Positions 1 to 8,899 of a stretch of DNA of 64,000 nt are shown here, piece after piece (position 1 is the stretch's first letter; each line of letters starts with the position of its first letter). The notes under the pieces are model-generated. The model made no database searches. It was not told the origin of the DNA and saw nothing but the letters and a program-made list of their open reading frames with translations. Source of the DNA: Streptomyces lucensis JCM 4490. Its GTDB lineage: Bacteria > Actinomycetota > Actinomycetes > Streptomycetales > Streptomycetaceae. The DNA is taken from NCBI RefSeq assembly GCF_014650035.1, contig NZ_BMUE01000010.1:62001-126000 (forward strand). The letters are read 5' to 3'. The position numbers were made by a program, and so were the translations under genes.

Positions 1-1
1 G

Positions 2-76
2 ACGGTACCGGCCGCCAACACCCAGCTGCCGGTCCTGGCCGCCGCCGAGATGCTCGCCGACGCCCTGCGCGCCTGA
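2..76 (+). CDS. C-terminal end of an unidentified protein (partial)
   Basis: An open frame enters from the left edge and ends at a TGA at 74-76, giving only 24 residues (ending ...EMLADALRA). The composition is coding-like and the stop lies 41 bases before the next start on the same strand, so it probably precedes the aldo/keto reductase in one transcript. The tail loosely resembles the C-terminus of ketopantoate-reductase-type proteins, but this is too short to name. Confidence 0.55.
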   Translation, partial: TVPAANTQLPVLAAAEMLADALRA

Positions 77-117
77 TCCTCCCCCCCACCCCCGCACCCA
101 TCACGGAGCACACCGCC

Positions 118-1062
118 ATGGCGGCACACACCGACATACGCGCACACACACTGCTGTACGGCTGCATGGGACTCGGCGGCGGCTGGGACACCCGGCCGTA
201 CACGGCCGCGGACGTCCAGCACGCCCAGGCCGCGGTCGAGGCGGCCCTGGCCGCCGGGATCACGGCGTTCGACCACGCCGACATCTACCGGCACGGCAAG
301 TCCGAGGCCGTCTTCGGCGAGATCCTGGCCCGGGCTCCCGGACTGCGCGAACGCATCGTCCTGCAGACCAAGTGCGGCATCCGGCTGCCCGGCGACGACC
401 TGCCCGGACACTACGACCTGCGGGGCGCGAGCATCGTGCGGCGGGTCGAGGAGAGCCTCGTCCGGCTGCGCACGGACGTCCTGGACGTCCTTCTCCTGCA
501 CCGGCCCGACCCCCTCGCCGACCCCGAGGACATCGCCGGGGCACTCACCTCACTGCGCTCCCAGGGCCTGGTCCGGCAGTTCGGCGTGTCCAACATGAGT
601 GGCGCGCAGATCGCGCACCTCCAGTCCCACCTGGACGTGCCGCTCGTCGTCGACCAGCTGGAGATGAGCCTGGCCCGGCGGGACTGGGTGGAGGCGGGCG
701 TCCTGGTCAACACGCCGTCAGCCGCGGAGAACGGCTTCACGCCCGGCACGCTGGAGTTCTGCGCGGCCGAGGGCATCCGGCTGCAGGCCTGGGGAGCCCT
801 CGCCCGGGGCCGCTTCACCGGCGGGGGCGAGGCCCCGGTCAACCGGCTCGTCGCGGAACTCGCGCGGCGCAAGGGGACCACGCCGGAGACCATCCTGCTC
901 TGGTGGCTGCGCCGCCATCCGGCGGGCATCGCCCCGGTCGTCGGCACCACCCGCCCCGACCGCATCAGTGCCTGCGCCGACGCGGTGCGCCGGGCGCCGG
1001 ACCTCACCCATGAGGAGTGGTACGCCCTGTGGGTCGCGGCGCGGGGGGTGCCGCTGCCCTGA
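118..1062 (+). CDS. aldo/keto reductase, YdhF-like
   Basis: 314-residue NAD(P)H-dependent oxidoreductase of the aldo/keto reductase superfamily, normally about 300-330 residues. The catalytic tetrad is visible as Asp52 and Tyr57 (FDHADIYRHGKSE), Lys85 (VLQTKCG) and His128 (LLLHRPDP). The strand motif VRQFGVSNMS and the late cofactor segment VVGTTRPDRI also fit. The ATG start has GGAG upstream (around 104). The substrate cannot be read from the sequence. It may be co-transcribed with the truncated gene upstream and ends 17 bases before the convergent SWIM gene. Confidence 0.88.
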   Translation: MAAHTDIRAHTLLYGCMGLGGGWDTRPYTAADVQHAQAAVEAALAAGITAFDHADIYRHGKSEAVFGEILARAPGLRERIVLQTKCGIRLPGDDLPGHYDLRGASIVRRVEESLVRLRTDVLDVLLLHRPDPLADPEDIAGALTSLRSQGLVRQFGVSNMSGAQIAHLQSHLDVPLVVDQLEMSLARRDWVEAGVLVNTPSAAENGFTPGTLEFCAAEGIRLQAWGALARGRFTGGGEAPVNRLVAELARRKGTTPETILLWWLRRHPAGIAPVVGTTRPDRISACADAVRRAPDLTHEEWYALWVAARGVPLP

Positions 1063-1079
1063 CCGGCGGTTCCGGTCGC

Positions 1080-3293
1080 TCAGAGGTCGTCGGCGTGGCC
1101 GAGACCGGTCAGCGCGCCCACCGGGTCGAGGTCCGGCGTCCCGCGGGGCCACCAGTCCTCCTGTCCGGGCTCCGACTCGTAGGCGTACCAGAGGCCGTCG
1201 TGGCCGAGGCGGAGCTGGACGTGGCCGCGGGGGTGGGTGAGGCGGTTGCGCCAGGGGCGGAACGCCGGGAGGTCGGCGGCGAGCAGCAGCGGGCGGGCCC
1301 GGTCGAAACGGCCGGCGGGCGGGTCCCAGGGCTCCTCCAGCACGGCCAGCCCCTCCAGGCCGCCCTGCCGCCAGGCGGCGACGGCCCGCGCGAGGTCGGC
1401 GGGGGTGCGGCCGGCGGCCGCGGCGAGCGTGGAGTACAGCTTGCGCGTGGCCGCGGTCAGGCCGGACCCGGGACGGGCGGCGGCCAGCCGCACGGCGTCC
1501 TGCCACAGGGTCAGCTCGCCGACCGGGTCACGCCCGGTGCCGAGCAGCGCGTGTGCGCGGGCGGCGGCGTCGGTGGCCAGCTGGTCCAGCGCGAACGCGT
1601 CCGGGCCGTCGGGCGCCCCGGGGTACGCCGGCGGCTGCTCGGGGTGTGGGGGTACGGGCAACGGCGGTGGAAGCGACGGGAGTTCCCGCGGGGCGAGGGC
1701 TTCCGCGGCGCGCACGCCGGGCAGCGTCCGCGGCTGCTGTTCCCGGGCGGCGCGGGCGGCGCTGCGGCGGGAGAGCGCGTCAAGCAGGTCCTTCTCGCCC
1801 CGGCCGCGCAGCAGGAGCAGGACGAACGGGTCGGCGTCGAGCAGGCGTGCCGTCTGGTAGCAGAGGGCGGCCGCGTGCTTGCAGGGGTGGCCGGAGTCGG
1901 GGCAGCTGCAGTGGGGGGCGAGGTCGCCGGGACCGGGCAGCAGGGGGACACCGCAGTCGGCCAGGGACTGGGGCAGTTCCTTGTCGAGCAGCGCGGCGAT
2001 GTGGCCGGGCCGGTCGGCGGCCGTGTCCAGGAAGCGGGCCCAGTCGTCGTCCGTCAGCGTGCGCAGCCGCACCTGCACGCGGTACGGCCGCGGCCGGCTG
2101 CCGCGTACGTAGGCCAGCACGAGTCCCGGTGTGACGGTGATGGCGTCCACGTTCCCCTGATCCGCGTAACCGCGGCCGCGGGCCAGCCGCTTGGGGTCCA
2201 GCGCGCCTTCCTCGAGCGCCTCGACCCAGGCGTTGCCCCACCAGGTCCCGGCGAACGGCACGTCCGCACCGGCGGCCTCCCGCACCGGGAACGCCGGGAA
2301 GGTGCGGCGCAGTTCGGTGTCGCGGTGGGGGGTGGCCATGGTGGGGGGCACGTGCGGGGGTGCGACGGGTGCGGAGGCGGTGGGGCCCGGGTCGGGGGGC
2401 GTGGAGACGGTGGGGCTCGGGTCGGAGGGCGCGGGGGTGCCGTCGTCCGGCCCGTCCGGCTCAGGCATGCGGAAGGCGTTCGCCAAGTAGTGCCGCATGT
2501 CCTGGGCGGCCCTGGCCCGGGTGGAGCCGGCGGAGGCGCGCGGTGAGGAGTGGCCGGTACGCTCCGGCGCACGCTTGTGCCGCCGGGGCTCCGCCTCCTC
2601 GGCGCGCAGCGCCTCACGCCGGGCCGCTCGGAGCGCTTCCCGGGCGGCGTCACCGGGACGCCCGCCCGCGCCGCCGGGGGCGGTGGGTTCCGGTGCGGCG
2701 GCCTCGCCGGGGGCCGAGTCGGCGGTGCATGCCGACGGCGCGGACGCGCCGGCCGACGGCTCCTCGCCGTCATCCCGGCGCCCGGCCGCGGCGGCTCTGA
2801 GCGCCGCCCGCGCCACGTCGCCGGGTCTCGGACCGGTGCCGCCGGAGCGCTCCGCGGCCCTCGGCGCGATGCCGCCACCGGGTGCGGTGCCGGCCCCGGC
2901 GGGCCCCCGGGACACCGGCGCCTCCAGGAAATCGCCGTCCTCCCCCGCGCCCCGGTCCGCGCGTACCGCCGTCTCCCCCCCTTCGGTCTCCGCCGTGCCG
3001 TGCGCCGGCTGGTCCGCGCCGTCCCGCCCGGCCCGCAGCCGCTCCCGCGCCACCCGCAGGGCGTCGCGGGCCGCGCCCGCCTCAGCCCGCCCCGGCGTCG
3101 CCGGACCCACGTCCTCCCCCTCGGCCCACGTCTCCTCCGGCGCCTCCCGCGGGGCATCAGGCGTGGCTCCCGCCTCGACCCGCTGCTCGGCGGCCGGACC
3201 CGCGCCGTCCCCCTCGGCCCGCGCCTCCTCCCGCGCCGCCCGCAGGGCGTGGCGGGCCGCGTCGGCCGGACGGGGGTGTTCCGGCGGCGTCAT
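1080..3293 (-). CDS. SWIM zinc-finger protein with a long repetitive N-terminus
   Basis: 737 residues if started at the ATG that overlaps the helicase stop (ATGA). The SWIM motif CxCx6CxH is seen as CSCPDSGHPCKH at residues 462-473; SWIM domains bind nucleic acid or protein partners. The conserved actinobacterial part begins near residue 330 (FPAFPVREAAG, then WWGNAWVEALE). Residues 1-320 are an Ala/Arg/Glu/Pro-rich extension with four imperfect copies of a DAARxALRAAR motif (about 11-21, 74-83, 159-168, 215-225). Met319 is a possible later start. Coupling to the helicase suggests the two act together in DNA or RNA metabolism; no function is established from sequence. Confidence 0.8.
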   Translation of the reverse strand: MTPPEHPRPADAARHALRAAREEARAEGDGAGPAAEQRVEAGATPDAPREAPEETWAEGEDVGPATPGRAEAGAARDALRVARERLRAGRDGADQPAHGTAETEGGETAVRADRGAGEDGDFLEAPVSRGPAGAGTAPGGGIAPRAAERSGGTGPRPGDVARAALRAAAAGRRDDGEEPSAGASAPSACTADSAPGEAAAPEPTAPGGAGGRPGDAAREALRAARREALRAEEAEPRRHKRAPERTGHSSPRASAGSTRARAAQDMRHYLANAFRMPEPDGPDDGTPAPSDPSPTVSTPPDPGPTASAPVAPPHVPPTMATPHRDTELRRTFPAFPVREAAGADVPFAGTWWGNAWVEALEEGALDPKRLARGRGYADQGNVDAITVTPGLVLAYVRGSRPRPYRVQVRLRTLTDDDWARFLDTAADRPGHIAALLDKELPQSLADCGVPLLPGPGDLAPHCSCPDSGHPCKHAAALCYQTARLLDADPFVLLLLRGRGEKDLLDALSRRSAARAAREQQPRTLPGVRAAEALAPRELPSLPPPLPVPPHPEQPPAYPGAPDGPDAFALDQLATDAAARAHALLGTGRDPVGELTLWQDAVRLAAARPGSGLTAATRKLYSTLAAAAGRTPADLARAVAAWRQGGLEGLAVLEEPWDPPAGRFDRARPLLLAADLPAFRPWRNRLTHPRGHVQLRLGHDGLWYAYESEPGQEDWWPRGTPDLDPVGALTGLGHADDL

Positions 3294-6136
3294 GGGGTCC
3301 TCCGCAGGGAGACCAGGTCGGACAGTTCGCGGTCCGTCAGTTCGGTGAGGGCCGTCTCGCCCGAGCCGAGGATCGCGTCGGCCAGGGCACGCTTGGCGGT
3401 CAGCATCTCGGCGATCCGGTCCTCGACCGTGCCCTCGGTGACCAGGCGGTGGACCTGCACGGGCTGGGTCTGGCCGATGCGGTAGGCGCGGTCGGTGGCC
3501 TGTTCCTCGACGGCCGGGTTCCACCACCGGTCGAAGTGGACGACGTGGCCCGCGCGGGTGAGGTTGAGGCCGGTGCCGGCCGCCTTCAGGGACAGGACGA
3601 GGACCGGGGTAGCGCCGTCCTGGAAGCGGTCGACCATGCGCTCGCGCTCCGGGACGGGTGTGCCGCCGTGCAGGAGGTCCACGGGGATCGCGCGGGCGGC
3701 GAGGTGGGCGGTGATGAGGCGGGCCATGCCGACGTACTGGGTGAAGACGAGCGCCGAGCCGTCCTCGGCGAGCAGGGTGTCCAGCAGTTCGTCCAGGAGG
3801 GCGAGTTTGCCGGAGCGCTGGGCCGGACGGCCGGCGTCCGCCTCCTCCTTGAGGTACAGCGCCGGGTGGTCGCAGATCTGCTTGAGGGCGCCGAGCAGCT
3901 TCAGCACCAGGCCGCGGCGGGCGATGCCGTCCGCGGTCCCGATGGCGAGCATCGACTCGCGGACCACCGCCTCGTACAGCGCGGCCTGTTCCCGGGTGAG
4001 CGGCACCGGGTGGTCCGTCTCGGTCTTGGGCGGCAGTTCGGGGACGATGCCCGGGTCGGACTTCCTGCGGCGCAGCAGGAAGGGGCGGACGAGCCGGGCC
4101 AGGCGCTCGACCGCCTCCGCGTCCTCGCCGTTCTCCACCGCCCGTGCGTGCCGGGCGCGGAAGGACTTCAGGGGGCCGAGGAGCCCTGGGGTGGTCCAGT
4201 CGAGCAGGGCCCACAGCTCGGAGAGGTTGTTCTCCACCGGGGTGCCGGTGAGCGCCACGCGCGCGGGGGCCGGGATCGTGCGCAGCGCCTTGGCGGTGGC
4301 CGAGTAGGGGTTCTTCACGTGCTGCGCCTCGTCGGCGACGACCATGCCCCAGGGCTGCCCGGCGAGGTGGGCCGCGGCGGAGCGCATGGTGCCGTAGGTG
4401 GTGAGGACGAAGCCGCCCTCCAGGCCGTCCAGGGTGCGCTCCGGGCCGTGGAAGCGGCGGACCGGGACGCCGGGCGCGAACCGGTTGATCTCCCGCTGCC
4501 AGTTGCCGAGGAGGGAGGCGGGGCAGACGACGAGGGTCGGCTCGGTGCGGGCCCGTTTCAGGTGCAGGGCGATGAGGGTGACGGTCTTGCCGAGGCCCAT
4601 GTCGTCGGCGAGGCAGCCGCCGAGGCCGAGGGAGGTCATCAGCTCCAGCCAGGCGAGGCCGCGCAGCTGGTAGTCGCGGAGGGTGGCGTCGAGGCCGGCG
4701 GGCGGGTCCGCGGGGCGCAGGCCGGCCGTGAGCCGGTCGCGCAGGGCGGCCAGGGCGCCGACGGGGACCGCGTCCACGGTCTCGCCGTCGACCTCGGCGG
4801 TGCCGGTGAGCGCGACGGACAGCGCGTCGACCGGATCGAGCAGGCCCAGCTCGCGTTTGCGGGCCTTGCGGACGAGGGCGGGGTCGACGAGCACCCAGCG
4901 GTCCCGGAGCCGTACGACCGGCCGGTGCGCCTCTGCGAGCGCGTCCATCTCGGCCTCGCTGAGCGGTTCGCCGCCGAGCGCCAGCTGCCAGCGGAACCGG
5001 AGCAGGTCCTCGCTCTCGAAGAACCCGGTGCCGTCGGTCGCCGAGCCGGGCGCGGGGCGGACCACGGCGGCGGCGGTCAGGTCGCGGGCGAGGTCCCGGG
5101 GCCAGTGCACGGCGACCCCGGCGGCGGCGAGGCGGGTCGCCGCCACGCCGAGCAGGTCGCTCAGTTCCGCCTCGGACAGGGCGAGGACGTCGGGCACGTC
5201 CTGTTCGGTCAGCCGGTCCAGGGGCGGCCACACGCGCGCCGCGCGCCGCACGGCGAGGGCCGCGTCCACGCGCGCGCGGGGACCGAGGGCGGCCTCGGCG
5301 TCGCCCGCCCACAGGGCCGCCGCGTCGGCCACCAGGGTGGGGTCGGCGAGGCTGTGCACCTGCACGATCGCGGCTCCCGCGGCGCGGGCGCCCTCGGCCG
5401 CGCCGGCGTCGAAGACGTCGTGGGGGGACAGGTCGAGGCGGAGGGAGATCCGCACGCCCGCGTCCATCCCGGCGGCGACCTCGGCAGCCCACTCGTGGGC
5501 ACGGGGAAGGGTCTGGGGCTCGCGGGCGGCGAAGGGCCGGCCGGAGGCGTACGGCGCCGCGGGGGTGCGCGGCAGGGTGTCGGCGACCGCGTCCAGGAAG
5601 GAGCGGACCAGCGCCTCCGGCTCGGGCAGCCGCAGCGGGCCGGGGCCGGGGAGCGGGACGGCGTGGCCTTCCGGCGGCAGGGCCGCGGCGATCGCGCGCA
5701 GGTGGGCGATGTCGTCGGGTTCCAGCGGACCGGCCCGCCAGGCGTCGTGGCCGCTCGGGGTCAGTCCCGGCAGCAGGCGGCCGCGGGCGACCAGGCGCAG
5801 GGCGTGCAGGGCGGCGGCGCCCCAGCAGGCCGTGGCGGGGTGGGCGGCCGGGTCGCGCCGGGCCCTTACCAGCAGCGGCAGGGCCTCGGTGAGCGGCAGG
5901 GTGAGCGCGGGCACCTGCCTGCGGCGCACGCCGGCGCCGTGGCGCCGCACGACGGTCAGCCCGGCGGTGCCGCCGTCGGCCGGCGGTGTCCCGCCGTCGG
6001 GGTCCCAGAAGGCGATGCGGCCCTCGCGCGGGAGCGGCGCGGGCAGGTAGACGGAGGCCAGGCGCGCCGGTACCGGGTCCCCGGCCGGCCCGGGGTGCCC
6101 CGTGCGCCCGGCCACCGTGGCCGTGCCGCCGCTCAT
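3290..6136 (-). CDS. SNF2-family DEAD/DEAH-box helicase
   Basis: 948-residue cytoplasmic SF2 ATPase. The N-terminal half is the SNF2-associated region. The motor has motif I DDMGLGKT, motif II DEAQ (VVADEAQHVKNP), motif III LTGTPVENNLSELW, and the C-terminal motifs FTQYVGMARL, HGGTPVPERER and ATDRAYRIGQ. The ATG at 6136 has GGGAGGTGG upstream; an upstream in-frame extension to 6259 is less likely. Its TGA overlaps the ATG of the SWIM gene by four bases, so the pair is translationally coupled. ATP-driven translocation on DNA is expected; the biological role of this SNF2/SWIM pair is not known to me. Confidence 0.92.
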   Translation of the reverse strand: MSGGTATVAGRTGHPGPAGDPVPARLASVYLPAPLPREGRIAFWDPDGGTPPADGGTAGLTVVRRHGAGVRRRQVPALTLPLTEALPLLVRARRDPAAHPATACWGAAALHALRLVARGRLLPGLTPSGHDAWRAGPLEPDDIAHLRAIAAALPPEGHAVPLPGPGPLRLPEPEALVRSFLDAVADTLPRTPAAPYASGRPFAAREPQTLPRAHEWAAEVAAGMDAGVRISLRLDLSPHDVFDAGAAEGARAAGAAIVQVHSLADPTLVADAAALWAGDAEAALGPRARVDAALAVRRAARVWPPLDRLTEQDVPDVLALSEAELSDLLGVAATRLAAAGVAVHWPRDLARDLTAAAVVRPAPGSATDGTGFFESEDLLRFRWQLALGGEPLSEAEMDALAEAHRPVVRLRDRWVLVDPALVRKARKRELGLLDPVDALSVALTGTAEVDGETVDAVPVGALAALRDRLTAGLRPADPPAGLDATLRDYQLRGLAWLELMTSLGLGGCLADDMGLGKTVTLIALHLKRARTEPTLVVCPASLLGNWQREINRFAPGVPVRRFHGPERTLDGLEGGFVLTTYGTMRSAAAHLAGQPWGMVVADEAQHVKNPYSATAKALRTIPAPARVALTGTPVENNLSELWALLDWTTPGLLGPLKSFRARHARAVENGEDAEAVERLARLVRPFLLRRRKSDPGIVPELPPKTETDHPVPLTREQAALYEAVVRESMLAIGTADGIARRGLVLKLLGALKQICDHPALYLKEEADAGRPAQRSGKLALLDELLDTLLAEDGSALVFTQYVGMARLITAHLAARAIPVDLLHGGTPVPERERMVDRFQDGATPVLVLSLKAAGTGLNLTRAGHVVHFDRWWNPAVEEQATDRAYRIGQTQPVQVHRLVTEGTVEDRIAEMLTAKRALADAILGSGETALTELTDRELSDLVSLRRTP

Positions 6137-6314
6137 GTGTCCCGCCACCTCCCGTCCGCGCGCCGCATCGAACGTCTTCGACTCTACGGGCGGGGTCTGA
6201 CAACCGGCTCCGGGGCCGCCGCTGCCCCGCTCCTGCCCGGGGCGTGTCCGCGCGGTCACGCCTGCGCCGGCGCCGCCCGCCCCGCGGGCGAGCTGCGCGA
6301 TGCGCGGACGCGGC

Positions 6315-6896
6315 CTACGGCACCGTGCGGGAGACGACGTAGACCATCGGGTACTCCGGGTCGGACGTGTTCACGACCACGTCCTGGGTGGGTGCCGGGT
6401 TCTTCTGCTCGTGGGTGAGCCCCGACCAGGGGCCGGGGCCGGTGAACCGCCAGCCGGAGACCTTCCGGTCGCGGGCGCCGATGGTGACGTCGCCCTTCTC
6501 CAGTTGGTCCCGGCGTACGCCCATCGCCCCGAGGAAGGTGTCCAGGCCGGCCTGGTTGGTGCGGAACTGCACGTAGAGGCGGCTGGTCTTCCAGTTGTTC
6601 GTCTCGTAGTAGGCGATCGGGTCGGCGGGGTGCGGGACGATCACCTGGTAGAGGCGGCGCTGCACCTTGGACGGCCAGCCGGGGGTGAGGCCGGTCGCGG
6701 AGTACTTGGCCTCCTTGTCCTTGCCGCTGCTGCGGCTCTGGTTCGCGGAGATCACCAGGTAGCCGGCCGGGACGCCGATGAGCAGGCCGATGATCAGCAG
6801 GGTGATCGCCCGGCGCTCGATCCTGTGGCGCGGGTTCTCCGCGGGCCGGCGCGGCTCGTCCGGCGGTGCGGCCTGGCGGGGCAGCGACGCGGTCAT
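6315..6896 (-). CDS. conserved membrane-anchored hypothetical protein
   Basis: 193 residues. A cytoplasmic basic N-terminus (RHRIERR, about 22-28) is followed by one hydrophobic helix (LLIIGLLIGVPAGYLVIS) and a soluble extracytoplasmic domain of about 140 residues rich in aromatic residues. It matches no family I can name. The ATG overlaps the stop of the ROK kinase gene (ATGA), so it is the last cistron of that transcript and translationally coupled to it. A signal-anchor topology is inferred. Confidence 0.75.
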   Translation of the reverse strand: MTASLPRQAAPPDEPRRPAENPRHRIERRAITLLIIGLLIGVPAGYLVISANQSRSSGKDKEAKYSATGLTPGWPSKVQRRLYQVIVPHPADPIAYYETNNWKTSRLYVQFRTNQAGLDTFLGAMGVRRDQLEKGDVTIGARDRKVSGWRFTGPGPWSGLTHEQKNPAPTQDVVVNTSDPEYPMVYVVSRTVP

Positions 6897-8038
6897 GCGG
6901 TGTCCTGGTCCCGGCGGGCCTGCGTGTACCGCGCGTAGCGCTCGTGCCGCTCGACCCGGCGCCGGTTGGCGCGGCGGAACCGGCGGGCGACCAGCCGGGC
7001 CAGGTCGGCGGCGCCGACCATGCCGGCCTCGGGGCCGAGCTGGGCGCGGGTGATGCGGGCCTCGGGGCGGTAGCCGCGGCCGGTGAGGTGGCGCTTGAAG
7101 GCGTCCCGGGCAGGGCCGATGAGCAGGTCGTCGGCGGCCGAGACGCCGCCACCGACGACGAAGCAGGACGGGTCGAGGGCGGCCGCGAGGTTGGCGATGC
7201 CGACGCCGAGCCACTGGCCGATGTCCTGGAGCAGCTCCACGCACATGGCGTCGCCCTCGCGGGCCAGCTCGGTGATCAGCGGGCCGGTGATGTCGCCGAT
7301 GCTGCCCTTGACGTGCTCGATGATCCCGTACGCCACCGGGGAGTCGGCCGCGGCCAGCTCCCTGGCCTCGCGGACGAGCGCGTTGCCGGAGCTGTACTGC
7401 TCCCAGCAGCCCCGGTTTCCGCACGGGCAGCGGTGCCCGCCGGGGACGACCTGCATGTGGCCGAACTCCCCGGCGACGCCGTACTTGCCGCGCTTGACCT
7501 GGCCGTCCTCCAGGATGGCGCCGCCGATGCCGGTACCGAGGGTGATCATGACGAGGTGGTCCTCGCCGCGGCCGGCGCCGAAGCGCCACTCGGCCCAGGC
7601 CGCGGTGTTGGCGTCGTTGTCCACCAGCACGGGCACCGCGAGACGGTCGGCGATGCGGTCCCGCAGCGGCTCGTTGCGCCAGGACAGGTGGGGGGCGAAC
7701 AGGACGCGGTTGCGGTCGGCGTCGACCCAGCCTGCCGCGCCGATGCCGACCGCGTGCACGTCGTGCCGGTCGGAGAGGTCCAGGACCAGTTCGACGATGG
7801 TGTCCTCGACGACCTTGGGGCTCTTGGACTTGTCCGGGGTCTCCGTGCGGAGCTTCTCCAGGATGTTGCCGTCGGCGTCCACGACGCCCGCCATGACCTT
7901 GGTGCCGCCGATGTCGATGCCGACCGTCGGCACCCGGGGTGCGGTCAGGTGGGAGCGGCGTTCCCTGGTACCGACCGTTCGCAGGACGGGGGCCCGGCGG
8001 GAGCCGATGGGGGCCGTGAGGTCGCGGTAGGTGCTCAT
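6893..8038 (-). CDS. ROK-family sugar kinase (glucokinase-like)
   Basis: 381 residues from ATG 8038 (a GTG at 8059 is an alternative). It has the ATP-binding loop DIGGTK (42-47), the ROK zinc signature HRCPCGNRGCWEQY, the second phosphate loop LGTGIGGAIL and the sugar-binding stretch VDNDANTAAWAEW. It is a catalytic ROK kinase rather than a repressor, since no helix-turn-helix precedes the kinase. The 38-residue leader before the fold is longer than usual. It lies just downstream of an ABC sugar importer on the same strand, so it probably phosphorylates the imported sugar. Confidence 0.88.
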   Translation of the reverse strand: MSTYRDLTAPIGSRRAPVLRTVGTRERRSHLTAPRVPTVGIDIGGTKVMAGVVDADGNILEKLRTETPDKSKSPKVVEDTIVELVLDLSDRHDVHAVGIGAAGWVDADRNRVLFAPHLSWRNEPLRDRIADRLAVPVLVDNDANTAAWAEWRFGAGRGEDHLVMITLGTGIGGAILEDGQVKRGKYGVAGEFGHMQVVPGGHRCPCGNRGCWEQYSSGNALVREARELAAADSPVAYGIIEHVKGSIGDITGPLITELAREGDAMCVELLQDIGQWLGVGIANLAAALDPSCFVVGGGVSAADDLLIGPARDAFKRHLTGRGYRPEARITRAQLGPEAGMVGAADLARLVARRFRRANRRRVERHERYARYTQARRDQDTA

Positions 8039-8125
8039 CGTTGACCGATTCTGCCTCACCGTGGGGGCGGGTGCCGTACAGGTCCGCGGAGAGGGGAGCG
8101 TCCGGATCGGTGCCGGACGCGCTCC

Positions 8126-8899
8126 TCAACTCCGCTGCAGCTCATGGCGCAGGGCGTCCAGGTCGGACCCTCCCGCCATCTGCCCGGTCAGCTCGTCCAG
8201 GGTGATGTCGTCCTTTGTGTGATTGCCCACCATCGTGCCCCGCCGCAGCAGGACGAACCTGTCGCCCACCAGGTACGCGTGGTGCGGGTTGTGGGTGATC
8301 AGTACGACGCCCAGGCCCTCGTCGCGTGCTGCCGCCACATACTTCAGCACCATGCCGGACTGCTTCACGCCCAGTGCCGCCGTCGGCTCGTCGAGGATCA
8401 GGACCTTGGCGCCGAAGTGGACCGCGCGGGCGATGGCCACGCACTGGCGTTCGCCGCCCGAGAGGGTGCCGATGGGCTGGTCGACGTCCCGGAGGTCGAT
8501 GCCCAGGCGGAGCAGGGCCTCGCGGGTGGTGCGGCGCATGAGGTCGATGTCGAGGCGCTTGAAGGGGCCCACGCCCCTGCGGGGCTCGGAGCCGAGGAAG
8601 AAGTTGCGCCAGACCGGCATGAGGGGAACCACGGCGAGGTCCTGGTAGACGGTCGCGATGCCGCGGTCCAGGGCCTCGCGCGGGGAGGAGAGGGTGGTCT
8701 CCTCGCCCTCGACGCGCAGGGTGCCGCCGTCGTGCCGGTGCAGGCCCGCGACGATCTTGATCAGGGTGGACTTGCCCGCGCCGTTGTCGCCGAGGACGCA
8801 GGTGATCTCGCCCGGGTGGACCTCCAGACTCACGCCCTCGAGGGCGCGGACCGTGCCGTAGTGCTTGCTGACGTCGGTCAGCTCGACGAGAGAAGTCAC
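8126..8899 (-). CDS. sugar ABC transporter ATP-binding protein
   Basis: 257 residues, one nucleotide-binding domain. Walker A is LGDNGAGKST (about 36-45), the Q-loop is VYQD (84-87), the signature is LSGGERQC (146-153), Walker B is VLILDE (166-171) and the switch His is in LITHN. The single-domain form resembles FrcA-type ribose/fructose importers rather than the duplicated RbsA. The GTG start overlaps the permease stop (GTGA), which fixes the start and implies coupling. It energises uptake of a monosaccharide-like solute with the next two proteins. Confidence 0.93.
   Translation of the reverse strand: MTSLVELTDVSKHYGTVRALEGVSLEVHPGEITCVLGDNGAGKSTLIKIVAGLHRHDGGTLRVEGEETTLSSPREALDRGIATVYQDLAVVPLMPVWRNFFLGSEPRRGVGPFKRLDIDLMRRTTREALLRLGIDLRDVDQPIGTLSGGERQCVAIARAVHFGAKVLILDEPTAALGVKQSGMVLKYVAAARDEGLGVVLITHNPHHAYLVGDRFVLLRRGTMVGNHTKDDITLDELTGQMAGGSDLDALRHELQRS

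Noticed and set aside
1080..6203. A 1707-residue minus-strand ORF spanning the SWIM gene and antisense reading of the helicase
   Set aside because: Only the part below 3293 has SWIM-family sequence. The rest is Arg/Pro-rich shadow of the helicase frame, an effect of GC-rich codons.
2882..6418. A 1178-residue plus-strand ORF
   Set aside because: It is entirely antisense to the helicase and SWIM genes, of low complexity, and has no recognisable domain.
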